A stretch of DNA of 64,000 bases from Diogma glabrata (Eukaryota; Arthropoda; Insecta; Diptera; Cylindrotomidae): NCBI GenBank assembly GCA_963693315.1, contig OY856186.1, positions 70,640,019 to 70,704,018 on the forward strand, written 5' to 3'. The notes under the pieces are model-generated. The model was not told the DNA's origin. It saw nothing but the letters and a program-made list of their open reading frames with translations, and made no database searches. Position 1 is the stretch's first letter. The number at the start of each line of letters is the position of its first letter. The translations under genes and the position numbers were made by a program. This document shows positions 1 to 12,700 of the stretch, in pieces.

Positions 1-1256
1 CTTGTTGATTTCCAGGTTTATTTCCACTCAAGCTTGTAACGCTGTGGTATAGTATTTATTTGTCCCTCTAACCTTCCTTAAAATTCTTCTCAAATAAGTC
101 CCACCTTGTCTTCCTACGCTCTCAAACAGAGAATACTTCCTTTTTCATACTGTATAGTTCAAACATAATAGTTCTATAATTTGACAAGGAGTGTTAAATT
201 GAGGCTCTCCAGTTTTTATAAATTGCTCTACCTTGTTGCTGCCCACTGTAAGGTCCAACACCACCTGTCATTGCCTTGTGGCAAAAGTAGGTTTTTTCGC
301 AACGTAAAACACTTTTTTTAATTACTCTAACAAAACCTCACTTCTTTGCATAACACAGCAAATATTAGAGTCCACTTATTTTTATTGCACTACTCCACCA
401 GTTCCTCTGTGGCCGTAATATGAATCCCATCGCTTGTGAGGTAGACTAATGCTACCGATATTTTGTGGCTAATTCCCTGAGTGTTAAAGTGATCTGTATA
501 GCTACTAGGTCTCTGGTAAAGAAGTCTAAAAGACATATATAGTTAATGTTTTTCCTAATCGTAATGCACCTCCTAGGCGTGTTTGCATTAGTATCCCATA
601 TATATTATTAGCCTCGGTGTTTGCAATGCCCATCATTCTGTTTTGTTGAAGCCAGAGTTCTGATATCAGCTTGACTCCCAGATGGCTGACGCTGTAATAG
701 AGTGTTAAACGCTAATTTGGGCCATGCGCAGGTTACCTGTCTTTTCTATTTATGGATTGTTAGCTGGGGGCATTTGTGCCCCACCCAATAATCTTTGTTT
801 TTCTTTGGTGACATTTGAGATAATACCAGGATATACATTAGTAACTTCTGCGGCATTTCATGTAACAATTTTGTCCGCCAAAGCGAATGTAATCATAGTT
901 CAAGATGCCACTTGAGAAAATGGTAATATCAGCAATAACTCCCTTGGGATAATTTCCTCTATAATCCTCATAACTACTGCCATCCTCTTTCGGGCCTAAT
1001 GCATGGTGACCTTGGCAAAACGATAGTTGAAGATATTCTATGTCAACGCAATGGTTTCTTTCGGTCTCTCGTCGATCCCGCCTTCATCCCACCTATTAAA
1101 GGTCTTCCATTTCTTGATTTTTATGATTTTTATCCCAAAGCTTTGTGCTTCTAACAGGTCGAGAGATTTTTCGCTGACCTGGCCAGTACTTCTCGTGAGG
1201 AAGACGGTAACCTTATGGAGAGTCGAGATTCCATCGCTTAATTTCACCATAACCAA
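1..1256 (-). mobile_element. Decayed non-LTR retrotransposon (LINE), ORF1 end and endonuclease
   Basis: Read on the minus strand, the first 1.26 kb resembles the junction of ORF1 and the endonuclease of a Jockey/R1-like LINE. Near 1256-1038 an open stretch carries LLEAQSFGIKIIKIKKWKTF, like the gag-like (DUF4780-type) end of such ORF1 proteins. Further along (about 480-360) the frame reads VALVYLTSDGIHITATEELV, which fits the endonuclease block where the YLPYDS and EELVEYC motifs lie. Frames shift repeatedly and stops are frequent, so it is dead. Base composition is less AT-rich than the neighbours. The element continues past the left edge. The clade assignment is inference; another LINE of the same kind lies at 47.4-50.5 kb. 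Confidence 0.55.
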
Positions 1257-1288
1257 ATGAGTACCTACTTCCCCTTTTGGTGGTACTG

Positions 1289-2407
1289 CTAGAATTTAAC
1301 GATTCGGATTATCCGTTTCCGATATCCGCGGATATTTGAATAAAAATCCGTATTCGGTATCCGACCAAAATAATTACGGTTATCAGATAGAAATTGATTT
1401 AGGAAATAAATGTTTTTGATTAGGTATTTTAAAAAATCGACTGTGAAAAGTTCAATTTTACATCAGAAAATTATCGGCAAAACGGGGCATGAGCTTCGAT
1501 CTGACGTGAAACACAAATAGAACTCTATTGAATCTATGTTAGAAAAGCTTATTAGAGTGGTAGTTCCAATTCAGAACGCGCTTATCGAATTAAATTATAT
1601 TATCTAGAATAGATTTTGAAAAACTGTGAAACATGAAGAATGCAATCAAACCATTAATACTAGCTGTTAAAATATTGGTGACCACGACACGACTTATCCA
1701 CTTTATTAACAGCAAAAGGGATGTTGAATATTTTGTACAAAAAGTTTAACAAATGTGAAGAAGAAAAAATCAGTACTAGATTAAAATGTAATATCGAACG
1801 ATGGATAAAAAAACGAGCAAACATTTTTATTACCTTGAATCTCTCACCAACAACACTATTAATCCATCGAAAATTGTTTTGCAATTTGAGTCTAGATGTT
1901 TAATAGACTTTTCGAATCTTTTTCATCTGCATCACCATCGCTTTCCCCAAAAGATCTCGAGTCTCGACCCATATACATGAAATTAATAATGTGACATGTG
2001 AAAAAATACAGAACTCTAACTCAAACATGAAAGGCAAGTTCATAATCTTCAAGAATACAGGACAAAGGCCACGAAAACTTCAAAAATTATTGGAAGCGTT
2101 AACAACTATAAAACCATCATCAAACGAACTGGGAGGACTTTCTCGGTTTCGGCTCACTTTTGTGGTAAACTTCGATCCCGTTTGTGAGATTATTCTCTAA
2201 ATTGTTGTTTTTCTAAAACATTTTTATAAAAATTAAAGTAAATAAAAATTTGAGGCAGTTGAACATTTTTGCAGTTTATTTAATTTAAAAATTTTTGTTT
2301 TGCTTTTTTTAAAACATTTCCATATCCGAATGGTTAATCGCAGCTGCTGAAGAATAGAAACCCGTATCCGCGGATACTAAAATACCGGATAGTTTGCAAA
2401 ACTCTAG
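1289..2407 (+). mobile_element. Decayed hAT transposon with remnant transposase C-terminus
   Basis: Both ends carry related inverted motifs: the left starts CTAGAATTTAACG and then has TATCCG and the palindrome TATCCGCGGATA. The right end, read backwards, starts CTAGAGTTTTGCAAACTATC and has the same palindrome. Between them, 2058-2200 reads QRPRKLQKLLEALTTIKPSS followed, after a shift of frame, by RTFSVSAHFCGKLRSRL. That is the pattern of the hAT C-terminal dimerisation domain (SER-FS-AG...RSRL). Upstream pieces around 1721-1900 look like the helical part of the same transposase. Several stops and frameshifts make it non-functional. An 8-bp target duplication is not evident at either end. Confidence 0.65.
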
Positions 2408-2439
2408 ACTGACACGAAACAGTTAACTGCATGCCAAAC

Positions 2440-2640
2440 CATTGACAGATTACATACAGCAATGATAATTAGAAATCAGTACTTATGTATTAAATTTTAT
2501 TGCAAAAATAATAATAAAGCAACTATAGTAAAAACAACCTAAAAACAACACAAAACAATCTTGATTTGAAAGAAATAACAATTATTTGAAGTTTTTCGTT
2601 ATACAAATTGGCTGATCACAACTGTCATGATTTTTTGGGA
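2440..2640 (+). repeat. Interspersed repeat family B, copy 1
   Basis: About 200 bp closely matching 36040-36245 in the same orientation. Shared blocks include a tract with ACTATAGTAAAAACA and one ending GCTGATCACAACT. No coding potential. It follows the hAT end directly. The second copy lies beside a possible transposase remnant, so this may be one terminal part of a DNA transposon. Confidence 0.6.
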
Positions 2641-2644
2641 AAAA

Positions 2645-3780
2645 AAAGTTTTTTTTTAATTCACGATTCGTTTGAGTAATATCCATTATTTATATCTTTA
2701 TATCAGTTAATAGAACGCGCTGCAGCAAGTTAAAAGAAAACTTGTATTGTATTTGTCAAAGCCTGATTGTTTTTTAGCACAGAAAAACCGTGAACCATAA
2801 ACAATATTAAATAAATTTAGAGGTTCAGCATATGGAAGGTTTATTGTATTTTGCTTGATTGATTGCTTGAGTTTTGAAATCGCCTTATTTTGAATAATGT
2901 TGATTACATTCACAGTTTCTTACAGGCATATTTTTTGGATCTCTTTGGTCACTGGTGTTCTAAACGTTTTGATAATGTTTACGATGTTTTAATTTTTTTT
3001 ATTTTATTTTCTTGGATTCCAAACATTTAATCATTTATTAGATCAAAAATATATTGTATACGATCGTTTAGTAAACACCCATTTTCATGCCGGATTAACC
3101 TTTGTAGAAATGATGTTTTACTCTTTGATGAAACCTTTTCTTTACTAAATAACAAATAGTAAAAAAATCAAGTATGCTTAACAAAAATAAGTTGTTACGA
3201 CGGACTATTTCGAGTTTTACTCTAAAATAATAATTTTCATACTGAAATAAATCCGCTCATAGTTTGCTAATTTGTTTCGGTTCCGGCCTCTAAATTTAAA
3301 GAAACATAAAATTATTTATCTGCACTACAAGTTAGTCAATACTATTTTAATATTTTTTTTAGTTAATTGCTTTGTTGCTTCACTCAATATCAATTAGTAA
3401 TACTTGTTTTTGTCTACATAGTAGTTTTTGTTATGCAAAGATTAGTCATAATGTTGTGTGTAGACAGAATACAGTTGTGCATTTATAAATAATAAGAATG
3501 GTTGTTTGTATTTGGCGGAGAATATCTTCTCGTTTGATTACAGATATTGAGATGATACATGGAAATGGAAATTTGGATTTGAAAGTTTTAAATTCTGTAC
3601 GATGAAAAAGATGAGAACAGAGGAAGCAAGAGATAGAAAATCTTACTACATATATATACTCATTCATTTTGTTTGATAGAGGAAATTATTAAATTAAATC
3701 GAAAAGATAGTGTTTTCGTGCCCACTTTTGTAATTTAATATTATTAGAAAAATAAAAAAATCATCAAAATCGGAGCTGTC
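2645..3780. other. AT-rich intergenic stretch, no gene seen
   Basis: Very AT-rich sequence with short homopolymer runs. The only open frames are below 75 codons and of low complexity. No splice-bounded exon, transposon end or RNA gene was recognised. Confidence 0.5.
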
Positions 3781-3789
3781 CCTGAGGAC

Positions 3790-4345
3790 TTAGAAGTTTT
3801 ATCGATTTTGAATCTAATTTACTCGACTATTAATCTTTGATTTTGGAATAATTTTTGGAATATTTTTAGAATTTTCAAAAAAGTTTGAACTTTTGATTTT
3901 ATTTAATTTTTACAATATTTTTGGAATTTTGAAAGAAATATGAATTTGTGATTTTGTGATATTTTCTCGGAACGCAAAATGGAGAGGTTTTTGAGTAGTT
4001 TGCTGTTTTTTCGATTCTTTTCACTAAATTATGTTAATTTATGATCTGTTATAATTTTCCGGCAGCGTATTGATGTTTCGTGTTAGTTTTATAGTAATTT
4101 TCTATAAACATGTACTTTAACAAAATACATGTACTTTAACAAAGAGTTTTATTTTTGATATACATCGCTAACCAAAACTAAAAACAATGTCCTCATAAAA
4201 GTGTTTTGCCGAAAACTGTACCAAAATCCTTAACCCAGACCGAAGTCTTGTTTTCTCAGAGCCTTGAGATTTCAGCCCCTTCATATTTTATATTATTTTT
4301 CGCTTGAATTCACTACATTTGTTAATTTTAAAACCATTCTGAGAA
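3790..4345 (-). repeat. Repeat family A, truncated copy (reverse orientation)
   Basis: Reverse-orientation copy of the element seen at 40.7-47.1 kb. Diagnostic blocks are the terminal one (AACCCAGACCGAAGTCTTG, then a block ending TTTCAGCCCC), the block around GATATACATCGCTAACC, and the GAGAGGTTTTTGAGTAGTTT block at about 3990. Only a few units of the internal AT-rich minisatellite (TTTTTGGAATATTTTTAGAA) remain at 3835-3960 before homology stops. Confidence 0.75.
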
Positions 4346-4627
4346 TTTTGAGCTTTATTTATATAGGGGAATCCTAGCAGTATATGGATGTACTCTAAAT
4401 CTTTTTATTACATACTTTCTACAGACTTTTAGTTAGTAGAAAGGTTTTTACACATTTTTTTAATAGATTTAATTCAAAAATAGGGTTTTTTGAAGAATTC
4501 AAAAGCGATAATTTCCATAAAAGGGCAATTTTATGATGAAAATGAGAATTTGGACTACTTCTATTTGACAGAAATAAAAAGCGAAACAAATTACATTTGA
4601 GTCAAAAAATAACAAACCCTTTAACAA

Positions 4628-4758
4628 AATATTCGTATGAACCTTTACTTGACCAACGATTGAATCAAACAACCACCTCACCATGTAGCAGGATATTTGC
4701 CATGTCAATCGTCGATTGTTTGATTCAAACGTTGGAGGTAAACATTCGAATCCAATGT
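4628..4758. repeat. Imperfect inverted repeat (hairpin, MITE-like)
   Basis: Left arm ATTCGTATGAACCTTTACTT through GATTGAATCAAACAACC pairs with a right arm from GATTGTTTGATTCAAACG to TTACCTCCAACG (as its complement) around a loop near 4685-4705. Arms are about 45 nt with a few mismatches. No target duplication was identified. Confidence 0.5.
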
Positions 4759-4789
4759 TCACCGCATCGTGTGCAAATGCTTTTTATTG

Positions 4790-5492
4790 TAATTATTACT
4801 ACAAGCTGATTATTACTGCAAGCTGCAAATGACCAAAAAAGTTATGAAACTGTCAAAAAGGGTCAAACGGTTATAATTCAATCCCAATTCCTTTTAACTT
4901 ACATGAACTTTAATAACATGAGATTCTCCATATAAATTAAACACCTGTTACTCTCAAAACTTTTAATCCATTGATGGTCAAAAAGGATTTTGTATTCTAA
5001 TAAAATGTCTTTCTATTAATACCTATAAAATTTATTATTGCACTTATCCTTATAATACTAACAAAATAATAAATGTTCAGGCTTAGCAAATAATTTTGTT
5101 TTTAAACTGTAGTTTAATATCTTAAGGTTTAATTTACTTCTTTAAGGAAATGAAAAACGATAATTGGAAAAAGGAAGAAAATTTAAAAAAATTTATTAAA
5201 ATAAAAACTAATTTATCAATATTATGACAAATATTTTTCTGGAAGGTTTGTTATGATAAATTGTTTTGGATTGTTGAACAAGATAAGATGGAATAAATGG
5301 TTTTATGTTAAAATAATTGGTGTTTGGATCTGTAGTAAAGAAATTGCGTAAATAGATAAAATAATTAACACAAGAGAAATTAACAGCTGTGAGGTTTTAA
5401 TAGTTCAAATGATTTATTGTAAATTGTTATCAGTATTATGATTGTTATCATAAGCTTTATTGAGTTATTAGTTAAGTTTTAAATTTGTTTAT
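4790..5492. other. AT-rich intergenic stretch, no gene seen
   Basis: No coding, splice or transposon signal was recognised. Its right edge is the TTAT target duplication (5489-5492) of the next transposon. Confidence 0.45.
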
Positions 5493-6103
5493 GGGCTATT
5501 ATTTTGAAAACGTACATTTTTTTGTTGATTTTTAAATTTTTGATTTTTAAAAAATCTGAAATTTTGATATATTGTTGGCATTGACACAAGGAAAAAAGTA
5601 ATTTCCGCTTTTATTTTTTGTGTACTCTGAATCGGAGTTATGCGCGGTTGAATTTTGAGGCTTTTTCACGTAGTTTTTGGTAATGGTGGCAATGTTTTGT
5701 GAATAGGTGCCACAAATTTCATCCGACTTACGTATATTTTTGCAAGTAAAAAGGAAAACAATTGAATAATTGAAATAAGTAAGTTTAAAATTAATAACTT
5801 TTCTCTTTTCCGCTAGGCGGCGCGTAAAACCTCGGTTTACTTCAAAGCTCATATCTCAAAAAGTAGGCTTTTTTTTTTTTTGTTTTTCACAAATTTTAAA
5901 GTAAACATATGCAGCTATGAAATTGAGAAATAAAAAGTCAGCAATTCAATATGGATTTTTTCTTACGATTTTTTAAAGTTTGGTATATGAAAAATTCACA
6001 TGTGTTTTTTTATTAAGTTAATAATCCTGTACTAAATGTGGATCTAATAAATTAAACATTTCATATTTTAACACCTGCAATAAATTTGAACCATTTTCTG
6101 TGC
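5493..6103 (+). repeat. Left terminal inverted repeat
   Basis: About 610 bp, inverse of 7762-8362. It contains a 101-codon open frame on the minus strand (5547-5852) that is mirrored in the other arm. The inner limit lies near the block AATTTGAACCATTTTCTGTG. Confidence 0.85.
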
Positions 6104-6480
6104 GGCTAAATGGTTAAAAACTTATTAAAAATTAATTTAAGTTAAGTGGTAAAATAAAGGAATTTAAATTATTAAAAGGGTGTGTAAAATGTTTATTCAT
6201 TTTAAAAAATGTCTATTCAGCCCCTTTTTACTAATTAAAATCTCATTAGAGGCTCATAATTTTAACATTTAAAATTTCTAATGACGCCCACAAACGGTTT
6301 TTGACCAAATTATACTTGCATCCAATCAAAATATATTAAATTGTACCTACCTAATTTTACCTGATTCTACCTATGTCAAAACTATTTCAAGGGTATATAT
6401 ATATTGATTGGATTGCCTTATAATCAATTATATTCCAAAATATTTAGAAGACATAACGTTTAGAAAAGATAATAATAGAA

Positions 6481-7580
6481 ATGCCTTTCAAATTGTGCTG
6501 TAACTTGTACGGTCTCAAAAATCATCAGCGGACATCAAAAAATGTGAAACTGGTCACACCAGCTGTTATTCAAAAAGCTGCGACCCTAAATTTTACTTTG
6601 CGTGATGACCAGTTTATATGTGAAACATGTCGCACTTATATCTATAAAAATAAGGTAAATTTAATTATTTTATTAAAATGAATAAAAATTCATATGCAAC
6701 TAATATTTTCTATACAGCAGCTTTCATGTTCGGAAACTATCGATAGTGAAATTATTTCTATAAATCAGGATGTTGAAAATGTTCCAACGAACGAAAATAT
6801 TCAAATACCTCCAGCATCTTTAGATCCATCACCAGTTTCGGTTGATACTATATCTCCACCAGTTCCTGAACTACTTAATGACATTTTAGAAGATATTAAC
6901 AATGTTCTTGGAAGGTTAGCCGAATATCCTATCAAACAAAATCATATTACAACAGGAAGTTATAAAAAAAATTGCAAGTGTCACATCGGCAATAAGTCAA
7001 AGAATATTTCAAGTAGATTCAGTTAAAGTGTTATCACCAAACGAGGAATGTGAATATACATCATGGCTTATGAACCTTAAAAAAGAGTTTAAAGATGCCA
7101 GCTGTAAATCAAAACAAGTGTTTTTGTTGACAACTCTACCACGTAAATTTTGGTCAAATCAACGTATCCAGGATGAATTTAATGCATCAAGACAACTGGT
7201 AGAATTCGCCATGGATCTGTTGGAAACAGCAGGTCCTTACAGTTGGCCTCAAAGCAAACAAGTGCACAGTTTGTCACAAAATATAGTAAAACAAATTCAA
7301 ACATACTTCTTATCAGATGAAATTAGTAGAACAATGCCTGGCCTTAAAGATGTTGTTACTATTACAGAAGGATCGACAAAAATTAAGAAATCAAAGCGGT
7401 TGGTGTTATGGACCCTCACCGACATCACATCTACGAAATGTTCTTGGAAGAAAACAAAGAGCTCAAGGATTCCACTGTTTTTTACCGGATAACACTACAC
7501 CCGATAAAATAATTGCCAAAATGTTTTCTTTTTCTGATGATCATAAATATTTCAATTTAAAGGCAAAAAAAAATATATAA
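6481..7580 (+). pseudogene. Broken transposase of the long-TIR transposon
   Basis: Exon 1 (6481-6654) starts at a true ATG and encodes 58 residues with two Cys pairs (FICETCRTYIYKNK), probably a zinc-binding DNA-binding region. A 63-bp intron (6655-6717, AAG|GTAAAT ... TATACAG|CAG) joins in frame to exon 2. Exon 2 is open until the A-run at 6963-6970, where one frameshift is needed to continue into IASVTSAISQRIFQ and LSPNEECEYTSW. That part runs through QTYFLSDEISRTMPGLKDVV to KRLVL. A second shift near 7425 leads to IYEMFLEENKELKDS, after which the family's usual downstream part is missing. It is inactive. Related proteins occur in insects and cnidarians as uncharacterised transposases. Confidence 0.7.
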
Positions 7581-7761
7581 ATTAATTTTTTTATGTATTT
7601 ATTTATAATATTGATTAAATTATAATATTTATAGGAAAAATATTTTTTTAATGTTTTTTTCTAATGTTAGTGTTGGTGATGTTGAAATTATAACAAAATC
7701 TTCGATCATTGGGATCTCCAATTCTTATTCTGAATAAAAACCTGTTTCTCAATCAGAAATA

Positions 7762-8362
7762 CACAAAAAATGGTTCAAATTTATTGCAGGTGTTAAAATA
7801 TGAAATGTTTAATTTATTAGATCCACATTTAGTACAGGATTATTAGCTTAATAAAAAAACACATGTGAATTTTTCATATACCAAACTTTAAAAAATCGTA
7901 AGAAAAAATCCATATTGAATTGCTGACTTTTTATTTCTCAATTTCATAGCTGCATATGTTTACTTTAAAATTTGTGAAAAACAAAAAAAAAAAAAGCCTA
8001 CTTTTTGAGATATGAGCTTTGAAGTAAACCAAGGTTTTACGCGCCGCCTACCGGAAAAGAGAAAAGTTATTAATTTTAAACTTACTTATTTCAATTATTC
8101 AATTATTTTCCTTTTTACTTGCAAAAATATACGTAAGTCGGATGAAATTTGTGGCACCTATTCACAAAACATTGCCACCATTACCAAAAACTACGTGAAA
8201 AAGCCTCAAAATTCAACCGCGCATAACTCCGATTCAGAGTACACAAAAAATAAAAGCAGAAATCACTTTTTTCCTTTCGTCAATACCAACAATATATCAA
8301 AATTTCAGATTTTTAAAAAATAGTTGTTTTTTTTTCGATGTACGTTTTCAAAATAATAGCCC
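7762..8362 (-). repeat. Right terminal inverted repeat
   Basis: About 600 bp, inverse of 5493-6103 with a modest number of substitutions. It carries the mirrored ORF (8012-8323, plus, 103 codons). Confidence 0.85.
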
Positions 8363-9511
8363 TTATATAAAAGGGGAACACTGATTGGACGATTTGTTGA
8401 ATGCTAATTTAAGCGACCACTATGCATATTTCGCATTCTATTAATTGATGTGAATTTTTGCAATTTCAAACTTATTTATGCAGGGTTAAGCTAAATTCTC
8501 CTTTTTAGAAGATGATTTTGCCCATAGAAGACGTTTAAATAAGTTTGCCTTTGAGTTTGAATAAGGACTCAAAGTAGCTGGTTGCCATAACTCTAATATG
8601 TGGCAACAAAACTTCAGCTTCACTTCTTAGAGATCCTTTTAAATTTTACAATAAACATTTTTTGCACAAGGCTTAAGTTTGCCTGATTCATGAATTGATG
8701 TTGAGATCGAGTTCTAGAATGAATGTCATCAGGTATTTTCGTCGACAATTTTTTGTTTTTGACAGTTTCATAATTAAATTTCATAATATTTTAAGATTAT
8801 CAGGATTATTACGATCTAAATGTTTTAATTTGTTGTCGTCTTTCAAAAGTTGAACCCGTATTAATTTTAATTTTACCATTTATTAATATATTTTAATGAA
8901 TCCTTAGAACCATCTTACACATGTGGTAAACCAAAGTGTAATAAAAAGATTTTAACCCATAATTAAATAAAAATAACAAAACAAAAATAAAAAATTTAAT
9001 GTCGATGCTAATTGGAACTCATTAAGAAAGTCAAAATAAAATCCTAATATCTAACAATGGGTGTAACTGTGATACTTTCTACTAAGTTAATTCAAGAAAA
9101 TAAATTATAACGAACATGTGTGTTTAAGATTTCTTATATTTTTTTTTCATCTATTATACTTCTAATCTTTTTTTATTGAAATAAATGTTTGAGTTTGTTT
9201 GTTGATTAATGATAATCATATGCTGAAATCTGCGTACACACAATTAACAAAAACCATAACAATAAATTCTAAACTTTGCTGAAAACTTTCACCAACAATG
9301 TGCTAATGACTTTTTCTTAATTTTTTTTTATTTTTGAAAGCATTTTTCATTTGTACAAGCAGTTAATCAAAATCAAATAAATCCACAGTTGCGCCACTAG
9401 AAAAATTTGTGTTTGAAAAGTTTTGTAAGTGTTGATATATTTCACGTTTTAAACATATTTTTAAAAAAATGTCCATCATCATATTTTGGAAAAGTAAATT
9501 AAAAGACTAAC
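8363..9511. other. AT-rich stretch; intron of the ADAMTS-like gene if it continues
   Basis: No exon with thrombospondin or PLAC-type Cys spacing was found. If the ADAMTS-like gene continues leftwards this is part of an intron that also contains the transposons at 1-8362. Confidence 0.4.
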
Positions 9512-9725
9512 CTTATCCTTTGTGTCATCATGTTGAATAGACGTCGTATTTGTAACCTCAATAACAGGCCGTTGATTTTCCGCCGCGCATGGTTTTGTGT
9601 TACACGGTTTCTTATCAGGTGGTTTGTTAGCTGGGCATATTGATGATGGCCGTTCCACTTTGTGTTCTTGCGCCATTATCTGTTTACACGCTACTTTTCG
9701 TTCTTTTAGTCCACCTCCACATGTC
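9512..9725 (-). CDS. nolo: ADAMTS-like exon F: rest of repeat 5 and linker
   Basis: 214 nt, acceptor TTTTTTCAG|GACATG after a 242-bp intron, donor GATAAG|GTTAGT. It completes repeat 5 (KTCGGGLKERKVACKQ ... CNTKPCAAEN) and then a Cys-free, Thr-rich linker ending HDDTKDK. The donor and the missing stop show that more exons lie beyond the left edge or within 1-9511; none was recognised there. Confidence 0.85.
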
Positions 9726-12700
9726 CTGAAAAAAAAAAATGTTGCATAAGTTACTTCTATCTACGACTTTGTCTCATTAAAAATATATATAATCAAAATT
9801 CAATTCAATTTAAATGATTAGACACGTATTTACAATATTTTATAAACAAAATTTTTGTTTGATAACGATAACAATAAAAATAATCTTATTTTCCATAAAC
9901 GTAAGAGTAATTACACTAAAAGCATAGACAAAACGAAACGGATAAAAACACCAACAAAAAAACTCACTTTGAACATTTCGTCCATTCTGATACTTCCCAT
10001 CTCACAGGACAATCTAAAACATTACAATATTGTCGATCGGCTGGTGGTGGTTGTGGACACATGTTATGTGGTACAGTCATAGTATTTTCTCCACCACGGG
10101 TTACTTCATGAATACAAAGCACCTAATCATACAGAACAAAACAAAAGATATAATAAAAAAAATAAATAAATTTTTATATTAAATGTTTTTATGTATTGTA
10201 CAAACGTAATGGTGCTTCTGTTAATAATAGTAAAATCTGATAAATTATTTAAACTAAAATCAAAATGAAGTATAGACATTTATGTTACAAGTATATTACT
10301 TATACAATATAACATAATTTGGAATATGAGATTTTTATTGGATTTTGGGAAAATTATTGCACTAAATATTTGATGGTTTGTGAACGGTATGGTATGGTGA
10401 GGTATTTTTTTTAAATAGAAAACATCAGTTTTGCTAGTTAAATAGATCGATACCTTTTTTACACTAAAAAAATATATTCTACTTCCAATCGAGGCTGGAT
10501 TTGACGAATACAGCTCCGAAATTGATTCACAGGCTGTAAAGGTACAGAATGGTGAAATTGATGCAACCGCACGTTATGTTTATGTTAAAATTAAATAAAG
10601 CTCGAAAAATTCTAAAAACTTCTATTTTGAAATAAAGAGTTCATAATATAAGACCAAAGAAAAAAAACCGAGAATAAAGTTATATCTTCATCCGAGAAAT
10701 TCATACAACAGGTGGTTTTTTCTACAATGTTTTTATGTTTGTTGGGAGCATAAAACATTCGTTCGTGAATGAATTTGATGACACTTTGGAAAAAGATGCA
10801 AACATGTATGGCAAGGAACTGATCAGTTTTTAAGCGATATTGAACAAAATGGTGTGGGGTCCCTAGAGCACCTGTTTTTTTGAAAGCTCTATAACATCTG
10901 TACCTGATAATCGAATTGAAGGAAACTTAGTACATGAGTATTTAATACGGTTCACAATAGTTCTGCATCCCAACTTCTGGTTTTTCACTTCCGGCAAACA
11001 TTTTTTTTTGTACTTCTTTGAAGTTTTTTCAGTGTGTTTATACACACTACAGCCTACAATAATGAAGTGATTATGATGAAACTTATGAAAAAGATTATAA
11101 TTAGTGTGAGAAGATAATTATGATCTTTTGGGACACATTGATGAAAGTGGGGTCTACCATACAAATGCTGACTTTTCACACTTTGTTTTTAAAGTTTGTT
11201 GGCAGCATACAGACTTCATTCATTAATCAATTTTAATGACACTTTGGAAAAAGATAAAGACAAAATGACAAAGAACTGATTAGTTTTTGTACAATACTCC
11301 CGAACACCTGTTTTTTGTTTCAATGTTTGTTGGAAGCATACAACATTCGTTCGATAAGTAGTTTTGGTCCTCCGAGCACCTGTTATTTTGGAAGCTCAAT
11401 AACATCTGTACCTGATAATCGCATTGGATGAATCTTGCTACATAAACATTTAGTACGGTTCACAACAGATCTGCATTCTAACTTCCGGTTTGTCACTTCC
11501 GGTTAAATTTTTACTTTTTCTCGTACAACAAAATTTATGTTTGTTGCTTTCTTTAATATTTTTATAATTAGAACTACAAAGTCTATAACATTGGTTAGCT
11601 TTTAATTAAAGCATTTGATGGATATTAGCTCATTGTTTATCCAGAACACTATGTTTTCAGAGCTGTGGTGAAGTCAGCCTATGCATCTGCGACGCAATAT
11701 TTTTTTTCTTTACTTTTTTTCTATGTGAAACGAATATAGTTTTTCTTGTTTCAAACAAAATCCAAAATAAAGTAAATTGATCATGCGCAGAAGCGTTGAT
11801 GCTGAATTATTGATAGGGTACTTCATATTAGGAGTTTTGGCTGATATATGTTTGTAATAGTTAAGTTAAGTTTTATTTCGAAAGAATTGTTTTTAACTCT
11901 CAAGTAAAAAAATTACATATTTGGCTTTCAAGGCTAGTTGTAAAATTTTTTCTGATTATCAATGGGTATTGTTCAAAATATTATGAGCCACCAAGTAGCA
12001 ACATATTTCATAAAAGCTTCATATGCATTTTCTATGAATAAAGATACTGAATATTTGATACTAATTCATTTTTCTATTAGATTCTATAATTTAATCTTCA
12101 ATTATTAATGAAGCATCTTGCCTTACCTCTCTTGTTTTAATTCCAATTCCACAAGATTTCGAGCATGGCGAATAATCAGAAACATTCCATCTTGGTGGAC
12201 AAGGTCGATCATTACAAGTGCGTATACGTGACTCGGGCTTTGTTTCCGGTGAGCATAAAAATGGAGAAACTACTTTTTCAGTATCATCTCTTACACAATT
12301 GATGATTAAGTCTTCTACTCCTCCCAGACATGATGCACTGCAACTCGTATATCCTTGTTCTCGCCATGAATATGTTTTTCCTGGAACAGCTGCTGCTACT
12401 TTAAAATTCTCATTTCCTTGTCGATAGTTATCTCTAGAAATATAAGAATAAGAAATTTAATTCCTTCGTTCAAGTGAGTCGATTTTTTCACCTTGGACAT
12501 GATGTTACTCACCTTGGAAAGGAATCTTCAAAACTGTACGCCAATTGACATGGCTCCATAACACATCGTTCTGTTTCATCAGCAGGTTTCGGTCCACCAC
12601 ACATTGTATCATTCAATGTTACCAAGGCTCTTGAAAACTCCAAAAATATTTTACATCTGTAATATCTCTTTCTCATTCCTTCGCCACATGATACACTACA

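Larger units (their letters stand above)
5493..8362 (+). mobile_element. DNA transposon with ~600-bp terminal inverted repeats, possibly Sola-like
   Basis: The 2.87-kb element starts GGGCTATTATTTTGAAAACG and ends with the inverse complement. It is flanked by a 4-bp direct repeat TTAT (5489-5492 and 8363-8366). The inverted ends are about 600 bp each and highly similar. The interior carries a two-exon, frameshifted transposase-like gene. A 4-bp target duplication with long ends and the ISR..PG.KD and KRLVL motifs suggests the Sola group, but this family name is inference. The catalytic domain after the KRLVL motif appears deleted, so this copy is non-autonomous. Confidence 0.8.
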
